A stretch of 64,000 nt of DNA from Deltaproteobacteria bacterium (GTDB lineage Bacteria > Desulfobacterota > GWC2-55-46 > JADFVP01), in assembly GCA_029262515.1 (NCBI GenBank), contig JAJCZH010000006.1, positions 1 through 64,000 of the forward strand. The letters are read 5' to 3'. Made by a program: the position numbers and the translations under genes. Each line of letters starts with the position of its first letter. Within the stretch, counting starts at the first letter, position 1. The notes beneath the pieces are model-generated. The model was not told the origin of the DNA. It did not search any database and saw nothing but the letters and a program-made list of their open reading frames with translations. Below, piece by piece: positions 34,452 to 43,955 of this stretch.

Positions 34452-34802
34452 TTAATCTGCTGTTTTGTTAGTTTTAAAGCGGTAGGAGTCCACTAGCCCG
34501 TTCTTTATGATCAGCTCAAGGCTATTGTGCTCGCTCTTTTTCTGCGAATCAACCTGTAGCAGCCCGCCAAAGTAGGTCGGTGTTTTATTCTCTTTATAAA
34601 CGTAAAGAAGCGTCTCTACACCGCCTGAGTGCGTTATCTCCGTCGGGTTGCCGAAGAGGTCTATTGCTGAGGACCTTGTCGTCACCCCGGGTTTGATCTG
34701 TATTACGGACTCGCTCTTGATGTGCTGCCCGCTGGACTCCGTGTCTACGGTTGCACAACCTGCAAGTGAGGCTATAAGGACGAACAGTAAGATCTTTTTC
34801 AA
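34452..34802 (-). CDS. Small BamE/SmpA-like lipoprotein
   Basis: The 116-residue protein starts at TTG (plus-strand 34800-34802) with AAGGA 9 bases upstream. It has a lipoprotein signal with lipobox LAGC at Cys16. The segment IKPGVTTRSSAIDLFGNPTEI followed by beta-strand sequence (ETLLYVYKEN) resembles the SmpA/OmlA (BamE) fold. BamE itself assists outer-membrane protein assembly, but this fold also occurs in other small lipoproteins, so the role is open. It follows the GGDEF gene by 27 bases on the same strand and is probably co-transcribed. Confidence 0.75.
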   Translation of the reverse strand: MKKILLFVLIASLAGCATVDTESSGQHIKSESVIQIKPGVTTRSSAIDLFGNPTEITHSGGVETLLYVYKENKTPTYFGGLLQVDSQKKSEHNSLELIIKNGLVDSYRFKTNKTAD

Positions 34803-34829
34803 CTCTCTTTTCCTTCTCAGTAGTGTCTG

Positions 34830-35897
34830 TTAAGCCTCGGCAACACCGTCGCGGTCTCTATTTTTTATCCTGTACATTGCCTTGTCGGCCATCTGAATGA
34901 GTTCATCCTTGCTCTTGGCGTCGACCGGAAATGAGGCCACGCCGAAGCTCGATGTGAGGCGGTACTTTATCCCCTCATCTACTAGAAACTCTTGTTTCTT
35001 TACTGCATTTCTGAGCTTGTTGGCCACATACAGCGCATTTTTTTTTGATGTCTCAGGCATCAATATTATGAACTCGTCTCCACCGTACCTGCAGACCATG
35101 TCGGTGTTACGGGTCTTGTGTATAAGGAGTTCTGCGACCTCTTTGAGTAATTTTGACCCCATGAGGTGGCCGTGTATGTCGTTGACGTTCTTGAAGAGGT
35201 CGAGGTCGAGAAAGATCATGGAGAGGTCGTAATCGAAGCGTTTTGCGCGCTTCACCTCGTAATCGACTCGCCCCTGAAGGAATCTCGAATTGTAGAGTCC
35301 GGTAAGGTCGTCGGTTATGGTAAGCTCTTCTACCTTTTGTATGAAGACTGCGTTCTCAAGGGCTATCGCGGTGTAGTCGCCCATGGTGGTGAGCAGCAGC
35401 AGGTCCTCTTCGGAGAAGCTCGACTCGTTTATGTTGTTGATCAGCTCTATGACCCCGTGGCAGTGGCCCCGTGCCACAAGGGGCACGCAGACCACGGAGT
35501 GGGTATTGAACTTTGTCAGTCGGTCTACTTTGGGCGAGAAGCGGGAGTCTTTGGATACATCCGGAACCAGTAACGGTTTCTGCTCTTTTGCCACCCATCC
35601 GGCAATGCCTTCACCGGAGGCAAGTTTTGTGCCTACCAGTTTGCCGGCATCTTCCCCGACGACTACCTTGAACGTAAGCCCTTCGGTCTCGGGGTCGATT
35701 AGGAGCAGCGACCAGTTCTTCGGTTCGAGCAACGCCTGAACTTTTTCAACCACGACATTGAGTATCTCGTCGACGTTGAGTGAAGAGGTGAGGGCCTTGC
35801 CTAGCTCGCTGAAAGTAGAGAGCTTCTGGAGTAACCTTTCTGATTCTAGTTCGGGCATATCACTCGGTTCTGGTCTGTATAGTACTGCCTTACCCAT
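34830..35897 (-). CDS. GAF-GGDEF diguanylate cyclase
   Basis: The protein is predicted to make cyclic di-GMP. Residues about 25-185 form a GAF sensor domain. Residues about 190-350 form the GGDEF domain with intact GGDEF at 272-276 and an RxxD product-inhibition site (Arg263-Asp266) exactly five residues upstream. There is no signal peptide or membrane span, so it is cytosolic. The listed start (355 residues) has almost no leader behind the promoter at 35913. Met14 (35858) is an alternative start, and neither has a strong Shine-Dalgarno. A PilZ-like protein at 59495 is a possible effector. Confidence 0.88.
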   Translation of the reverse strand: MGKAVLYRPEPSDMPELESERLLQKLSTFSELGKALTSSLNVDEILNVVVEKVQALLEPKNWSLLLIDPETEGLTFKVVVGEDAGKLVGTKLASGEGIAGWVAKEQKPLLVPDVSKDSRFSPKVDRLTKFNTHSVVCVPLVARGHCHGVIELINNINESSFSEEDLLLLTTMGDYTAIALENAVFIQKVEELTITDDLTGLYNSRFLQGRVDYEVKRAKRFDYDLSMIFLDLDLFKNVNDIHGHLMGSKLLKEVAELLIHKTRNTDMVCRYGGDEFIILMPETSKKNALYVANKLRNAVKKQEFLVDEGIKYRLTSSFGVASFPVDAKSKDELIQMADKAMYRIKNRDRDGVAEA

Positions 35898-35912
35898 AAA
35901 TTTATTTGTGTA

Positions 35913-35941
35913 AATTTACCCTATGTACGTATGAAAATCAA
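35913..35941 (-). promoter_or_regulatory. Sigma-70-type promoter of the GGDEF-lipoprotein pair
   Basis: Read on the minus strand, TTGATT (plus 35936-35941), a 17-base spacer and TAAATT (plus 35913-35918) make a good promoter. The start would fall near 35906, only about 10 bases before the first ATG of the cyclase gene. Confidence 0.6.
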
Positions 35942-36023
35942 CAGTTTTCAAGCTTTTCCTCAAGCAAGTCTCCAGTTATTGTATCTGAGAGTCCGGTATA
36001 ACTCGTTTTGGTTTAAAAACTAC

Positions 36024-36055
36024 TTGCAGGCGAGTAGCATTATTGGTACTATAAT
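36024..36055 (+). promoter_or_regulatory. Promoter upstream of rpmE-thyX
   Basis: A perfect TATAAT lies at 36050-36055. TTGCAG at 36024-36029 is 20 bases upstream of it, or 17 bases upstream of an overlapping TACTAT (36047-36052). Either reading places the start near 36060, giving an rpmE leader of about 160 bases. Confidence 0.55.
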
Positions 36056-36223
36056 ACATTAATATTTGCTGAAGAATGCATCCGTTCTATTATCATAAAA
36101 ACAACGGTACGGTTAGAGACGCAGCAGTACTTCTTGTAGCGCTCAACCCTTTCGGCAGATCCAAGAATAGCTTTTATTACGGGGTTTTATGGCCCCTGAC
36201 ACTCAATTTTACTGGAGGTAGAG

Positions 36224-36430
36224 ATGAAGGAAGGTATTCATCCAGAGTACAACGAGGCAAAGGCGCATTGCGTTTGCGGTAACGTGGTAGATACGCGTTC
36301 GACAAATAAAGAGATATCGGTTGAGATCTGTTCGAGCTGCCATCCGTTTTATACCGGTACGCAGAAGCTTGTGGATACTGCAGGTAAGATTGATAAGTTT
36401 AACAAGAAGTACCGCAACAAGGGTGCCTGA
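36224..36430 (+). CDS. rpmE: 50S ribosomal protein L31, zinc form
   Basis: L31 bridges the subunits. The 68-residue protein has Cys residues in HCVCG and [13 protein letters not shown], which is the zinc-binding type A form. TGGAGG lies 6 bases before the ATG. It leads the group rpmE-thyX-prfA-murA. rpmE before prfA is common in former Deltaproteobacteria. Confidence 0.96.
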   Translation: MKEGIHPEYNEAKAHCVCGNVVDTRSTNKEISVEICSSCHPFYTGTQKLVDTAGKIDKFNKKYRNKGA

Positions 36431-36445
36431 CCACGAGGTGTTACT

Positions 36446-37132
36446 GTGCAGGTTACACTTCTAAATCATACCCCGGAGCCTGAAAAGACGGTCTGCCTTG
36501 CCGCACGCCTCTGTTATTCGGACAACTCTATCTCGGAGCTTGATGAGAAGGTCAGGGGTATCGACCAAGCTAAGTTCCTTTCTAAAATTGTAGGGATGGG
36601 GCATCTGTCCGTTCTTGAGCATGCCTCTTTCAGCTTCGGCATAGACGGTATATCGAGGGTAACGTCCCACCAGTTGGTTCGCCACAGGGTAGCCTCGTAC
36701 TCCCAACAGAGCCAGAGGTACGTTAAGTTTGACTCTCCTGAGTTTGTTCTTCCAGAAACCATCGGTTCGGACCCTGGAAGAAAAGCCCGCTTCGACGCTG
36801 CGCTCTCAAGCATCTATAAGCTCTATAGCGAGCTGGTAGAAGAGGACGTGCCTGCCGAAGATGCGCGTTACCTTCTGCCCAACGCCGCTTGCACCAAGAT
36901 AGTAGTTACCATGAACGCCCGTGAACTGCTGCACTTCTTTAGGCTTCGTGGCTGCGAGAGGGCGCAGTGGGAGATTCGCGAGATGGCTATAGAGATGATA
37001 AAGCTTGCAAAAGCGGCGGCGCCGATTATCTTTGCCGATACCGGCCCTGCGTGTGTAAGGGGCAGCTGTTCAGAAGGCAAGATGACATGCGGTAATCCCA
37101 TGGAGATTAGGGCCAAGTTCAAGTCGCTGTAA
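36446..37132 (+). CDS. thyX: Flavin-dependent thymidylate synthase
   Basis: ThyX makes dTMP from dUMP with methylene-tetrahydrofolate, FAD and NADPH. The 228-residue protein has the defining RHRx7S motif (RHRVASYSQQS, about residues 71-81) followed by QRYV. The start is GTG 36446 behind CGAGG. No thyA is seen in the window. It is 15 bases after rpmE and is probably co-transcribed with it. Confidence 0.95.
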   Translation: MQVTLLNHTPEPEKTVCLAARLCYSDNSISELDEKVRGIDQAKFLSKIVGMGHLSVLEHASFSFGIDGISRVTSHQLVRHRVASYSQQSQRYVKFDSPEFVLPETIGSDPGRKARFDAALSSIYKLYSELVEEDVPAEDARYLLPNAACTKIVVTMNARELLHFFRLRGCERAQWEIREMAIEMIKLAKAAAPIIFADTGPACVRGSCSEGKMTCGNPMEIRAKFKSL

Positions 37133-37308
37133 AGTCCACGCATGGTTGGCTGCCGCCTCCGGGTTCGCCTCTTAACAAACAATACCTTTCCGTACTATTC
37201 TTCCGGTTTGACTCAGGGCAGATACGCGTTGTAAGAGTCAGCCTTTTGCGGCTGGCAATCCGGTCGGAATTGGCCCGGTAGAGAGCAAGAGAGATATTTG
37301 TGCCGGCT

Positions 37309-37337
37309 TTTCCATGGCCCGGCTATTCATTTACAAT
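37309..37337 (+). promoter_or_regulatory. Candidate promoter upstream of prfA
   Basis: TTTCCA (37309-37314), a 17-base spacer and TACAAT (37332-37337) match 4 and 5 of 6 consensus bases. The start would be about 27 bases before prfA. The rest of the 238-base thyX-prfA gap shows only a loose inverted repeat (TGACTC/GAGTCA near 37209-37240). Confidence 0.45.
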
Positions 37338-37370
37338 TCATACGCGCTATTTTTTTAATTTAGAGAGCAG

Positions 37371-38444
37371 ATGATACGCAACAGGCTTATAGAGGTTGAA
37401 CAGAGGTACGAGGAACTCTCAGAGTTGCTTGCGGCGCCTGAAGTGGTTACGGACCAGGTGCTGTATCAGAAGTACGCGCGTGAGCATTCCACCTTGAACG
37501 AAATAGTAGAAAGCTACAGGGAACTCAAAGAGGTTGATGCCGAGGCCGAGGAGTACAGAGACGCGCTTGAGGGCAAGGATGAAGAGCTGAAGGAGATGGC
37601 CAAGGAGGAGTTGCCGGAGCTTCAGGACCGCGAAGAGGCTCTTGTGGAAAGGCTTAAGATACTGTTGCTGCCAAAGGACCCGAATGACGATAAGAGTGTT
37701 ATTCTTGAGATAAGGGCCGGGGCCGGCGGAGACGAGTCGGCACTTTTCGCAGCCGATCTCTACCGCATGTACTCGCGCTACGCCGAGCGCAAGGGCTGGA
37801 AGGTAGAGGTACTAAGTTCAAGCCCAACGGGGACTAACGGCCTCAAAGAGGTTATAGCCACCATAGAGGGCAAGGGCGCGTACTCCAGGCTCAAGTACGA
37901 AAGCGGAGTTCACCGCGTGCAGCGCGTGCCCGAGACCGAGACTTCCGGACGCCGTCATACCTCTACCGCCACTGTAGCCGTAATGCCAGAGGCCGAAGAG
38001 GTAGAGGTGGAGACGAGCCCTGACGAGTTCAGGGTCGATACCTTTCGCGCTGGCGGGCACGGTGGTCAGAGCGTGAACAAGCTCGAAACCGCGGTCAGGA
38101 TAACTCACTTCCCTTCCGGCATAGTGGTATCGTGCCAGGATGAGAAGAGCCAGCATAAAAACCGCGCCAAGGCGATGAAGATACTTCTGGCGCGCCTGCT
38201 CGACAAGATGACCAGAGAGCAGAACGACAAGATAGCGAGCGAGAGGAAGGGGCAGGTCGGTACCGGTGACAGGAGCGAGAAGATACGTACCTACAGTTTC
38301 CCGCAAAACCGCATAACGGATCACAGGATAGGTCTAACCCTCTACAAGTTGTCCGAGATTATGGACGGTGATCTTGTGGAGTTGACCGATAATGTTATTA
38401 CATACTACCAGACAGAGGCCTTAAAGAGCGCTGAAAGCGCTTAA
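37371..38444 (+). CDS. prfA: Peptide chain release factor 1
   Basis: RF1 reads UAA and UAG and triggers peptide release. The 357 residues contain GGQ in [21 protein letters not shown] (about 225-245). The stop-codon recognition tripeptide PxT is seen as PET in [15 protein letters not shown], which marks RF1 rather than RF2. AGAGAGCAG precedes the ATG. The methylase gene prmC/hemK, which often follows prfA, is absent here; murA follows instead. Confidence 0.96.
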   Translation: MIRNRLIEVEQRYEELSELLAAPEVVTDQVLYQKYAREHSTLNEIVESYRELKEVDAEAEEYRDALEGKDEELKEMAKEELPELQDREEALVERLKILLLPKDPNDDKSVILEIRAGAGGDESALFAADLYRMYSRYAERKGWKVEVLSSSPTGTNGLKEVIATIEGKGAYSRLKYESGVHRVQRVPETETSGRRHTSTATVAVMPEAEEVEVETSPDEFRVDTFRAGGHGGQSVNKLETAVRITHFPSGIVVSCQDEKSQHKNRAKAMKILLARLLDKMTREQNDKIASERKGQVGTGDRSEKIRTYSFPQNRITDHRIGLTLYKLSEIMDGDLVELTDNVITYYQTEALKSAESA

Positions 38445-38594
38445 GTTCCAAGGCCGATTTCTATTCTATTTAGGGCTCTAATGCTCTTTAATAAGTAACA
38501 AAGTAATAGACAAGAAAGGTCTTTGATGGTTTATTGTATCGAACCGGAACAGGTAAGTTTAACGGATTTAACGGTCGGAGATACGGTCGGAAAT

Positions 38595-39872
38595 ATGGAA
38601 AAAATAGTCATAGAGGGTGGTAACAGGCTTGTCGGAACGGTTGAGGTGAGCGGGGCCAAGAACGCGGTTCTGCCTCTTATGGCGGCCTCTTTGCTCGTAG
38701 ATGGCTGGACCACTATAACAAATGTTCCGTCTCTTCGCGATATCGCGACCTTCAACAGGCTTCTCTCCCATATGGGCGCCGAGGTCGAGTACGCCAAGGA
38801 GACCGGGGTGTTGAGGATCAGGACTCCGGAGATAACGGTTCCAGAGGCCCCGTATGATCTTGTTAAGACGATGCGCGCCTCGGTACTGGTACTCGGGCCG
38901 CTGCTTGCGAGAAACCATCGCGCGCGGGTCTCTTTGCCCGGCGGCTGCGCCATTGGGGCCCGTCCGATAGATCTGCACTTGAAGGCCCTTACGCAGATGG
39001 GAGCGGAGATAAGTGTTGAGCACGGTTATGTGGAGGCGAAGGCCGACAGGTTAAAGGGCGCCCGTATCCGCTTCGACTATCCAACCGTGACCGGCACCGA
39101 GAATATTATGCTTGCCGCTGTTTACGCCGACGGGCAGACCGTTATTGAGAATGCCGCCATGGAGCCGGAGATACTCTGTCTTGCGAATGCGCTGAACAGC
39201 ATGGGCGGTTTTGTTTCCGGCGCGGGCACCGATACGATAAAGATAGAGGGCGTTAAGGAACTGAGCGCAGTGGAGGTTGATGTAATACCTGACCGCATAG
39301 AGGCAGGCACCTTTATGATAGCCTCTGCTATGACCAAAGGCAATGTGCTGATCAAGAACTGCCCGATCACCTTTCTTGAAGCCCTGACGCTCAAGTTGCA
39401 GGAGGCCGGAACTTCAGTTGAGGTGTCCGGGAACGATGTGCGCGTAATAGGCGATTTTCCGGTAAGGAGCGTCGATATAAAGACAGGCCCGTACCCCGCC
39501 TTCCCGACTGATATGCAGGCGCAGATGATGGCCATGATGAGTATATCGAGCGGGCTTAGCGTTATTACGGAGACGGTCTTCGAGAACCGTTTTATGCATG
39601 TCGGAGAGCTCAAGAGAATGGGCGCCGATATTACCGTGGACGGAAAGAGCGCGGTGGTTAAGGGCGTAAGGTCGCTGAGCGGTGCTCCTTTGATGGCTAC
39701 CGACTTGAGGGCGAGCGCCTCGCTGGTGCTTGCGGGCCTTGTTGCCGACGGTATTACGGAGATATCCCGTATCTATCATCTCGATCGCGGGTATGAGACC
39801 ATAGAGAATAAGCTGATGGGCCTTGGCGCCACTATAAGCCGTGTCAGGGCCGATAGCGTGGTTCCGGCATAG
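38595..39872 (+). CDS. murA: UDP-N-acetylglucosamine 1-carboxyvinyltransferase
   Basis: MurA makes the first committed step of peptidoglycan synthesis, adding enolpyruvate from PEP to UDP-GlcNAc. The frame opens at 38523 but ATG 38595 gives the normal N-terminus [32 protein letters not shown] and 425 residues. The catalytic Cys118 ([10 protein letters not shown]) is present, so fosfomycin sensitivity is expected. hisG follows. Confidence 0.96.
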   Translation: MEKIVIEGGNRLVGTVEVSGAKNAVLPLMAASLLVDGWTTITNVPSLRDIATFNRLLSHMGAEVEYAKETGVLRIRTPEITVPEAPYDLVKTMRASVLVLGPLLARNHRARVSLPGGCAIGARPIDLHLKALTQMGAEISVEHGYVEAKADRLKGARIRFDYPTVTGTENIMLAAVYADGQTVIENAAMEPEILCLANALNSMGGFVSGAGTDTIKIEGVKELSAVEVDVIPDRIEAGTFMIASAMTKGNVLIKNCPITFLEALTLKLQEAGTSVEVSGNDVRVIGDFPVRSVDIKTGPYPAFPTDMQAQMMAMMSISSGLSVITETVFENRFMHVGELKRMGADITVDGKSAVVKGVRSLSGAPLMATDLRASASLVLAGLVADGITEISRIYHLDRGYETIENKLMGLGATISRVRADSVVPA

Positions 39873-39903
39873 TACGGAAATAGAAAAAATACGGGGCAAA
39901 AGC

Positions 39904-40572
39904 ATGACCAGTAGCGCACTAGAGAGAGACATTCTTACTATAGCATTGCCGAAAGGGCGGATTCTTAAAGACGCTGCTGGCCTCTTCAGGGCTGCCGGCG
40001 TGGACTTCAGCCAGATATTTCAGGACAAGCGCAAGCTGATTTCCGAGACGTTGGCCGAGGGGCTAAGGTTTATGATCGTAAGGAGCCAGGACGTACCGAC
40101 TTATGTTGAGTACGGGGCGGCTGACCTGGGTATCGCAGGCTGCGATGTTCTGCTTGAGCAGGATCTTGACCTCTATGAGCCGCTCGATCTACAGATCGGC
40201 AAGTGCCGTATGATGATCGCCGAACCGGCGGAGCTTGCCGGGGTCGAGAGCCCGGCGAACTGGACTCATATGAAGGTGGCCAGCAAGTATCCGAATATTA
40301 CGACCAGGTATTTTCAGGAAAAGGGTGTTCAGGTCGAGATCATCAAACTTTACGGTTCCATAGAACTGGCGCCTCTGCTCGGCCTCTCCGACAGGATAGT
40401 AGACCTTGTGGAGACGGGTGAGACGTTGAAGAAGAACGGACTTGTCGAGGTAGAGACGATGATGGAGATAAGCTCTAAACTCGTCTGCAACAGGGCTAGC
40501 CTGAAGATGAAACCGAAGAGGATAAAGGGACTTGTTGAGAGGCTTGCAAGAGCCGTAGAGCAAGAGGGTTGA
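39904..40572 (+). CDS. hisG: ATP phosphoribosyltransferase, short form
   Basis: HisG joins ATP and PRPP in the first step of histidine synthesis. ATG 39904 gives 222 residues beginning MTSSALERDILTIALPKGRI. An earlier in-frame ATG (39841) overlaps murA and adds unrelated residues. The length marks the short form, which lacks the regulatory ACT-like domain and normally needs HisZ as partner. No hisZ is in this window. It heads hisG-D-B-H-A-F. Confidence 0.95.
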   Translation: MTSSALERDILTIALPKGRILKDAAGLFRAAGVDFSQIFQDKRKLISETLAEGLRFMIVRSQDVPTYVEYGAADLGIAGCDVLLEQDLDLYEPLDLQIGKCRMMIAEPAELAGVESPANWTHMKVASKYPNITTRYFQEKGVQVEIIKLYGSIELAPLLGLSDRIVDLVETGETLKKNGLVEVETMMEISSKLVCNRASLKMKPKRIKGLVERLARAVEQEG

Positions 40573-40581
40573 GGTCTGTTC

Positions 40582-41886
40582 GTGCAGATAAAGAGGTCTA
40601 AAAACAAGGGTTTCGCATCGTGGTTGTCGGGTATTACCGGGCGCGCAGAGTGTACTCCGGACGGCATTGAAGAAAGAGTAAGAGAGATTGTCGATACCGT
40701 TCGTTCCAATGGAGACAGTGCGTTACGCGAGTATACGCATAGGTTCGACTCTGTTTCTGTTAAGAAGTTCGAGGTATCAAAACGGGAGATAAAGTCGGCC
40801 TACGATTCGATACCGAAAAAAGACCTCGAGGTCTTGGACGTTGCAACTGAGCGGATAGAGGCCTTCCACATGAGGCTTTTAGAGGACTCGTGGTCGTATA
40901 CCGATGCCGACGGGTCGCTACTCGGAGTTATGGTCAACCCTATAGAGCGTGCCGGTATTTACGTGCCGGGAGGCAAGGCAGCCTATCCGTCAACCGTTCT
41001 TATGAACGCTATTCCGGCAGTTGTCGCAGGGGTTGACGAGATTATTATGACGACCCCGCCGTCACCGGACGGCATAAACCCGTATGTTCTGGCGGCAGCG
41101 AAGATGTCGGGCGTTGATACCGTCTTTCGCGTCGGCGGGGCGCAGGCGATTGCCGGACTCGCGTACGGAACCGAGAGTTTACCCGCGGTCGACAAGATAA
41201 CAGGACCGGGTAATATCTACGTGGCAACGGCAAAGAGGCTCGTGTTCGGCACGGTCGATATAGACATGGTTGCCGGGCCGAGCGAAATTCTGATCATCAA
41301 CGACGGCACGGGCGACCCGGCATGGATAGCTGCGGACCTGCTTTCCCAGGCAGAGCATGACGAACTCGCCTCGTCCATACTTATAACGACCTCTTTGAAG
41401 ATGGCGCGCGCGGTCAGCGCCGAGGTTGACTCTCAGTTAAAGAGGCTCAAGAAGCGCAAGATCGCTTCAGAGTCGATAGAGCGGTACGGGGCTATAATAG
41501 TCGTTAAAGACCTTGTCGAGGCGGTCGGCATATCGAACGGGATAGCGCCTGAACATCTCGAGCTCTTTGTGCAGAACCCGAGCGATCTGTTGCCGTGTAT
41601 TCGTCATGCCGGCGCGGTCTTCCTCGGTTCCGAGACACCTGAGGCATTGGGGGATTACCTTGCCGGGCCAAACCATACGCTGCCGACAGGCGGTACGGCG
41701 CGTTTCAGCTCGCCGCTCGGCGTCTACGACTTTTTAAAGAGGACGAGTCTGATAGGTTTTTCCGAGAAGGGCCTGAAGAGAATCGGCAGAACGGCCGCAC
41801 GGTTCGCGGATATAGAAGGGCTCGGGGCTCATGCCAGGAGCGTGAAGATCAGGCTTTCCGGCAAGAAGAACGGTTCCGTCAAGTAA
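40582..41886 (+). CDS. hisD: Histidinol dehydrogenase
   Basis: HisD oxidises histidinol to histidine in two NAD-dependent, zinc-dependent steps. The 434-residue protein starts at GTG 40582 behind GAGG. Signature segments include ERAGIYVPGGKAAYPSTVLMNAIPA, GGAQAIAGLAYGTE and the zinc site SQAEHDE. It is 9 bases after hisG. Confidence 0.96.
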   Translation: MQIKRSKNKGFASWLSGITGRAECTPDGIEERVREIVDTVRSNGDSALREYTHRFDSVSVKKFEVSKREIKSAYDSIPKKDLEVLDVATERIEAFHMRLLEDSWSYTDADGSLLGVMVNPIERAGIYVPGGKAAYPSTVLMNAIPAVVAGVDEIIMTTPPSPDGINPYVLAAAKMSGVDTVFRVGGAQAIAGLAYGTESLPAVDKITGPGNIYVATAKRLVFGTVDIDMVAGPSEILIINDGTGDPAWIAADLLSQAEHDELASSILITTSLKMARAVSAEVDSQLKRLKKRKIASESIERYGAIIVVKDLVEAVGISNGIAPEHLELFVQNPSDLLPCIRHAGAVFLGSETPEALGDYLAGPNHTLPTGGTARFSSPLGVYDFLKRTSLIGFSEKGLKRIGRTAARFADIEGLGAHARSVKIRLSGKKNGSVK

Positions 41887-41909
41887 TCTCTAAGAGAAGG
41901 GGCACGTAT

Positions 41910-42539
41910 ATGGCACGCACTGCCAAGGTTGAACGCAAAACCAAAGAGACCGAGATAACCCTGGAGCTCAATATCGACGAGGCCGGGAGTTCCGATATAT
42001 TTACTCCTATTCCGTTCTTTACCCACATGATAGATAATTTTTCGCGCCACGGCCTCTTTTTTATGAAGCTTGACGTAAAGGGCGACATTGAGGTCGATCT
42101 GCACCATACGGTAGAGGATGTCGGGATCGCTACAGGTACTGCCTTTAATGATGCGCTCGGTGACAAGTCCGGAATAAGAAGGTGCGCCTCGGCGAGCGTA
42201 CCGATGATGGATGCCCTGACTACAGTTGTGGTAGATATAAGCGGCAGGCCGTACTTCCGGTTCGATACAACGCGCAACTCGTACGCGGTTGCCGGCAAGA
42301 GCGTAGCTTCGGTTGTCGGCGCCTCACTGGAGAAGGCCTTCGATATAGACCTCACCTGCGAGTTCTTGAAAGCTCTCTCCAATAGCGCTGGTCTCGACCT
42401 CCATGTGAAACTCGAGTACGGCAGGGACGTACACCACTCGATAGAATCGATATTCAAGGCGCTAGGGCGCGCCCTAAGTGCTGCGGTCGAGCGTGATGAG
42501 AGGATAAAGGGCGTACCTTCTACAAAAGGGACGCTTTGA
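41910..42539 (+). CDS. hisB: Imidazoleglycerol-phosphate dehydratase
   Basis: This monofunctional HisB removes water from imidazoleglycerol phosphate. The 209 residues hold the metal-binding repeats HHTVEDVGI and HHSIESIFKAL. The usual second motif reads HHxxEAxFKA, so Ser replaces Ala here, a small change. There is no phosphatase domain as in the enteric fusion. AAGGGG precedes the ATG. Confidence 0.95.
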   Translation: MARTAKVERKTKETEITLELNIDEAGSSDIFTPIPFFTHMIDNFSRHGLFFMKLDVKGDIEVDLHHTVEDVGIATGTAFNDALGDKSGIRRCASASVPMMDALTTVVVDISGRPYFRFDTTRNSYAVAGKSVASVVGASLEKAFDIDLTCEFLKALSNSAGLDLHVKLEYGRDVHHSIESIFKALGRALSAAVERDERIKGVPSTKGTL

Positions 42540-42546
42540 AATTAAT

Positions 42547-43185
42547 ATGATAGCGGTAATAGATTACGACATGGGCAACTTAAGAAGCGTTGCCAAGGGG
42601 TTTGAGAAGGTAGGGGCAGAGGCAATTATAACGCGCGACCCGTCTGAGATAGAGAGGGCGAGTCATGTTGTGTTGCCGGGCGTTGGGGCCTTTAAAGACT
42701 GCATGCACAATCTAGAGGCCTATAAGCTGATCGACCCGATACTGGCAAGCATAGAGTCAGGCAAACCTTTTCTCGGAATCTGTCTCGGCCTTCAGGTATT
42801 ACTTGAAGAGAGTGACGAGTTCGGGCTGCACAAGGGGTTAGGGCTTATCGGCGGCAGGGTAGTCCATTTTCCGATTGATATGAAAGTAGACTCAAGTGCG
42901 GGCCCGGAGAGGCTCAAGGTTCCGCACATGGGGTGGAATGCGATAAATAAGCAGAAGGAGTCGCGTCTGCTCGATGGCATAAATGACGGCGAGTACTTCT
43001 ATTTCGTGCATTCTTATTACGCCTCTCCTGCCGAGGAGTCCGTAAAGCTCACAACCTCATCTTACGGTATTGAATTTACGAGTTCTATAGAGAAAGATAA
43101 TGTCATGGCCGTTCAGTTTCACCCGGAAAAGAGCCAGAGCGCGGGACTGAAGGTTTTGAAGAATTTTAGCCTTTTAGGTGTTTGA
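42547..43185 (+). CDS. hisH: Imidazole glycerol phosphate synthase, glutaminase subunit
   Basis: HisH supplies ammonia from glutamine to HisF. The 212-residue class I amidotransferase has the oxyanion and nucleophile segment PFLGICLGLQ. The catalytic His is in AVQFHPEKSQ, with Glu two residues on. It starts 7 bases after hisB and ends before hisA. Confidence 0.96.
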   Translation: MIAVIDYDMGNLRSVAKGFEKVGAEAIITRDPSEIERASHVVLPGVGAFKDCMHNLEAYKLIDPILASIESGKPFLGICLGLQVLLEESDEFGLHKGLGLIGGRVVHFPIDMKVDSSAGPERLKVPHMGWNAINKQKESRLLDGINDGEYFYFVHSYYASPAEESVKLTTSSYGIEFTSSIEKDNVMAVQFHPEKSQSAGLKVLKNFSLLGV

Positions 43186-43201
43186 AGAAGCGGAGACTTT
43201 T

Positions 43202-43924
43202 ATGATAGTAATTGCTGCGATAGACCTGAAAGGCGGCCAGTGCGTGCGCCTTACCCAGGGAGATATGGATAACGTTACGGTCTTTGGAGACGACCCTGCC
43301 GAGATGGCCAGAAAGTGGGAGTCGCTCGGAGCCTGCCTTATTCACGTCGTGGATCTCGACGGCGCCATTGAAGGCTCTGCAAAGAACTTCGAGGCCGTTA
43401 AAGCGATAGTGGAGGCCGTCAGCGTGCCTGTTCAGATAGGCGGAGGCATAAGGAACTTAGAGGTTGCCGAGAAGTACCTCGCCCTTGCCGGGGTAAAGCA
43501 GGTCATACTCGGAACAGCCGCTATCAAGGACCCGGAGTTTCTCATGGAGCTCGTCAAGCGCCATCCGAGGCGGGTAGCCGTAGGCATAGACGCGAAGGAC
43601 GGCCTTGTGGCGATAAAAGGCTGGGTAGAGGTCACGGACTTAAAGGCGGTCGATCTGGCAAAGCGGCTTGAGGGGGTAGGCGTGTCCTGTATTATCTACA
43701 CGGATATCTCCAGAGACGGCATGATGGCAGGGCCGAATGTCGAGGCCACGGCCGAGATTGCCGATTCCGTTACTATTCCTGTTATCGCTTCGGGAGGCAT
43801 CTCTTCCATCTCGGATGTCGAGAAGTATAGAAAGACATCCGTAGAGGGAGTGCTCATAGGCCGCGCGCTCTATACCGGGGATATAGATCTTGTTGAAGCG
43901 ATCAGGGTCGCCGAGGCGCTGTAG
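43202..43924 (+). CDS. hisA: ProFAR isomerase HisA
   Basis: HisA is the Amadori isomerase of the fourth histidine step, an eight-barrel protein of 240 residues. The frame opens at 43178, but ATG 43202 has GGAG 6 bases upstream and gives MIVIAAIDLKGGQCVRLTQG. The catalytic aspartates lie in AAIDLKGG and in TDISRDGM. Confidence 0.96.
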   Translation: MIVIAAIDLKGGQCVRLTQGDMDNVTVFGDDPAEMARKWESLGACLIHVVDLDGAIEGSAKNFEAVKAIVEAVSVPVQIGGGIRNLEVAEKYLALAGVKQVILGTAAIKDPEFLMELVKRHPRRVAVGIDAKDGLVAIKGWVEVTDLKAVDLAKRLEGVGVSCIIYTDISRDGMMAGPNVEATAEIADSVTIPVIASGGISSISDVEKYRKTSVEGVLIGRALYTGDIDLVEAIRVAEAL

Positions 43925-43955
43925 TCGGTTTTAATATTTATTGAAAGAGTAGCCG

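Larger units (their letters stand above)
35898..36223. other. Divergent promoter region between the GGDEF gene and rpmE
   Basis: These 326 bases are AT-rich and hold a minus-strand promoter (35913-35941) and a plus-strand promoter (36024-36055). The 168-base rpmE leader contains GGGG/CCCC (near 36181-36196) as a weak hairpin. A 68-codon frame from 36076 overlaps rpmE and has no ribosome-binding site. Confidence 0.6.

Noticed and set aside
36076-36282. 68-codon frame ahead of rpmE
   Set aside because: It overlaps the rpmE start in another frame and has no Shine-Dalgarno; the region is a leader.
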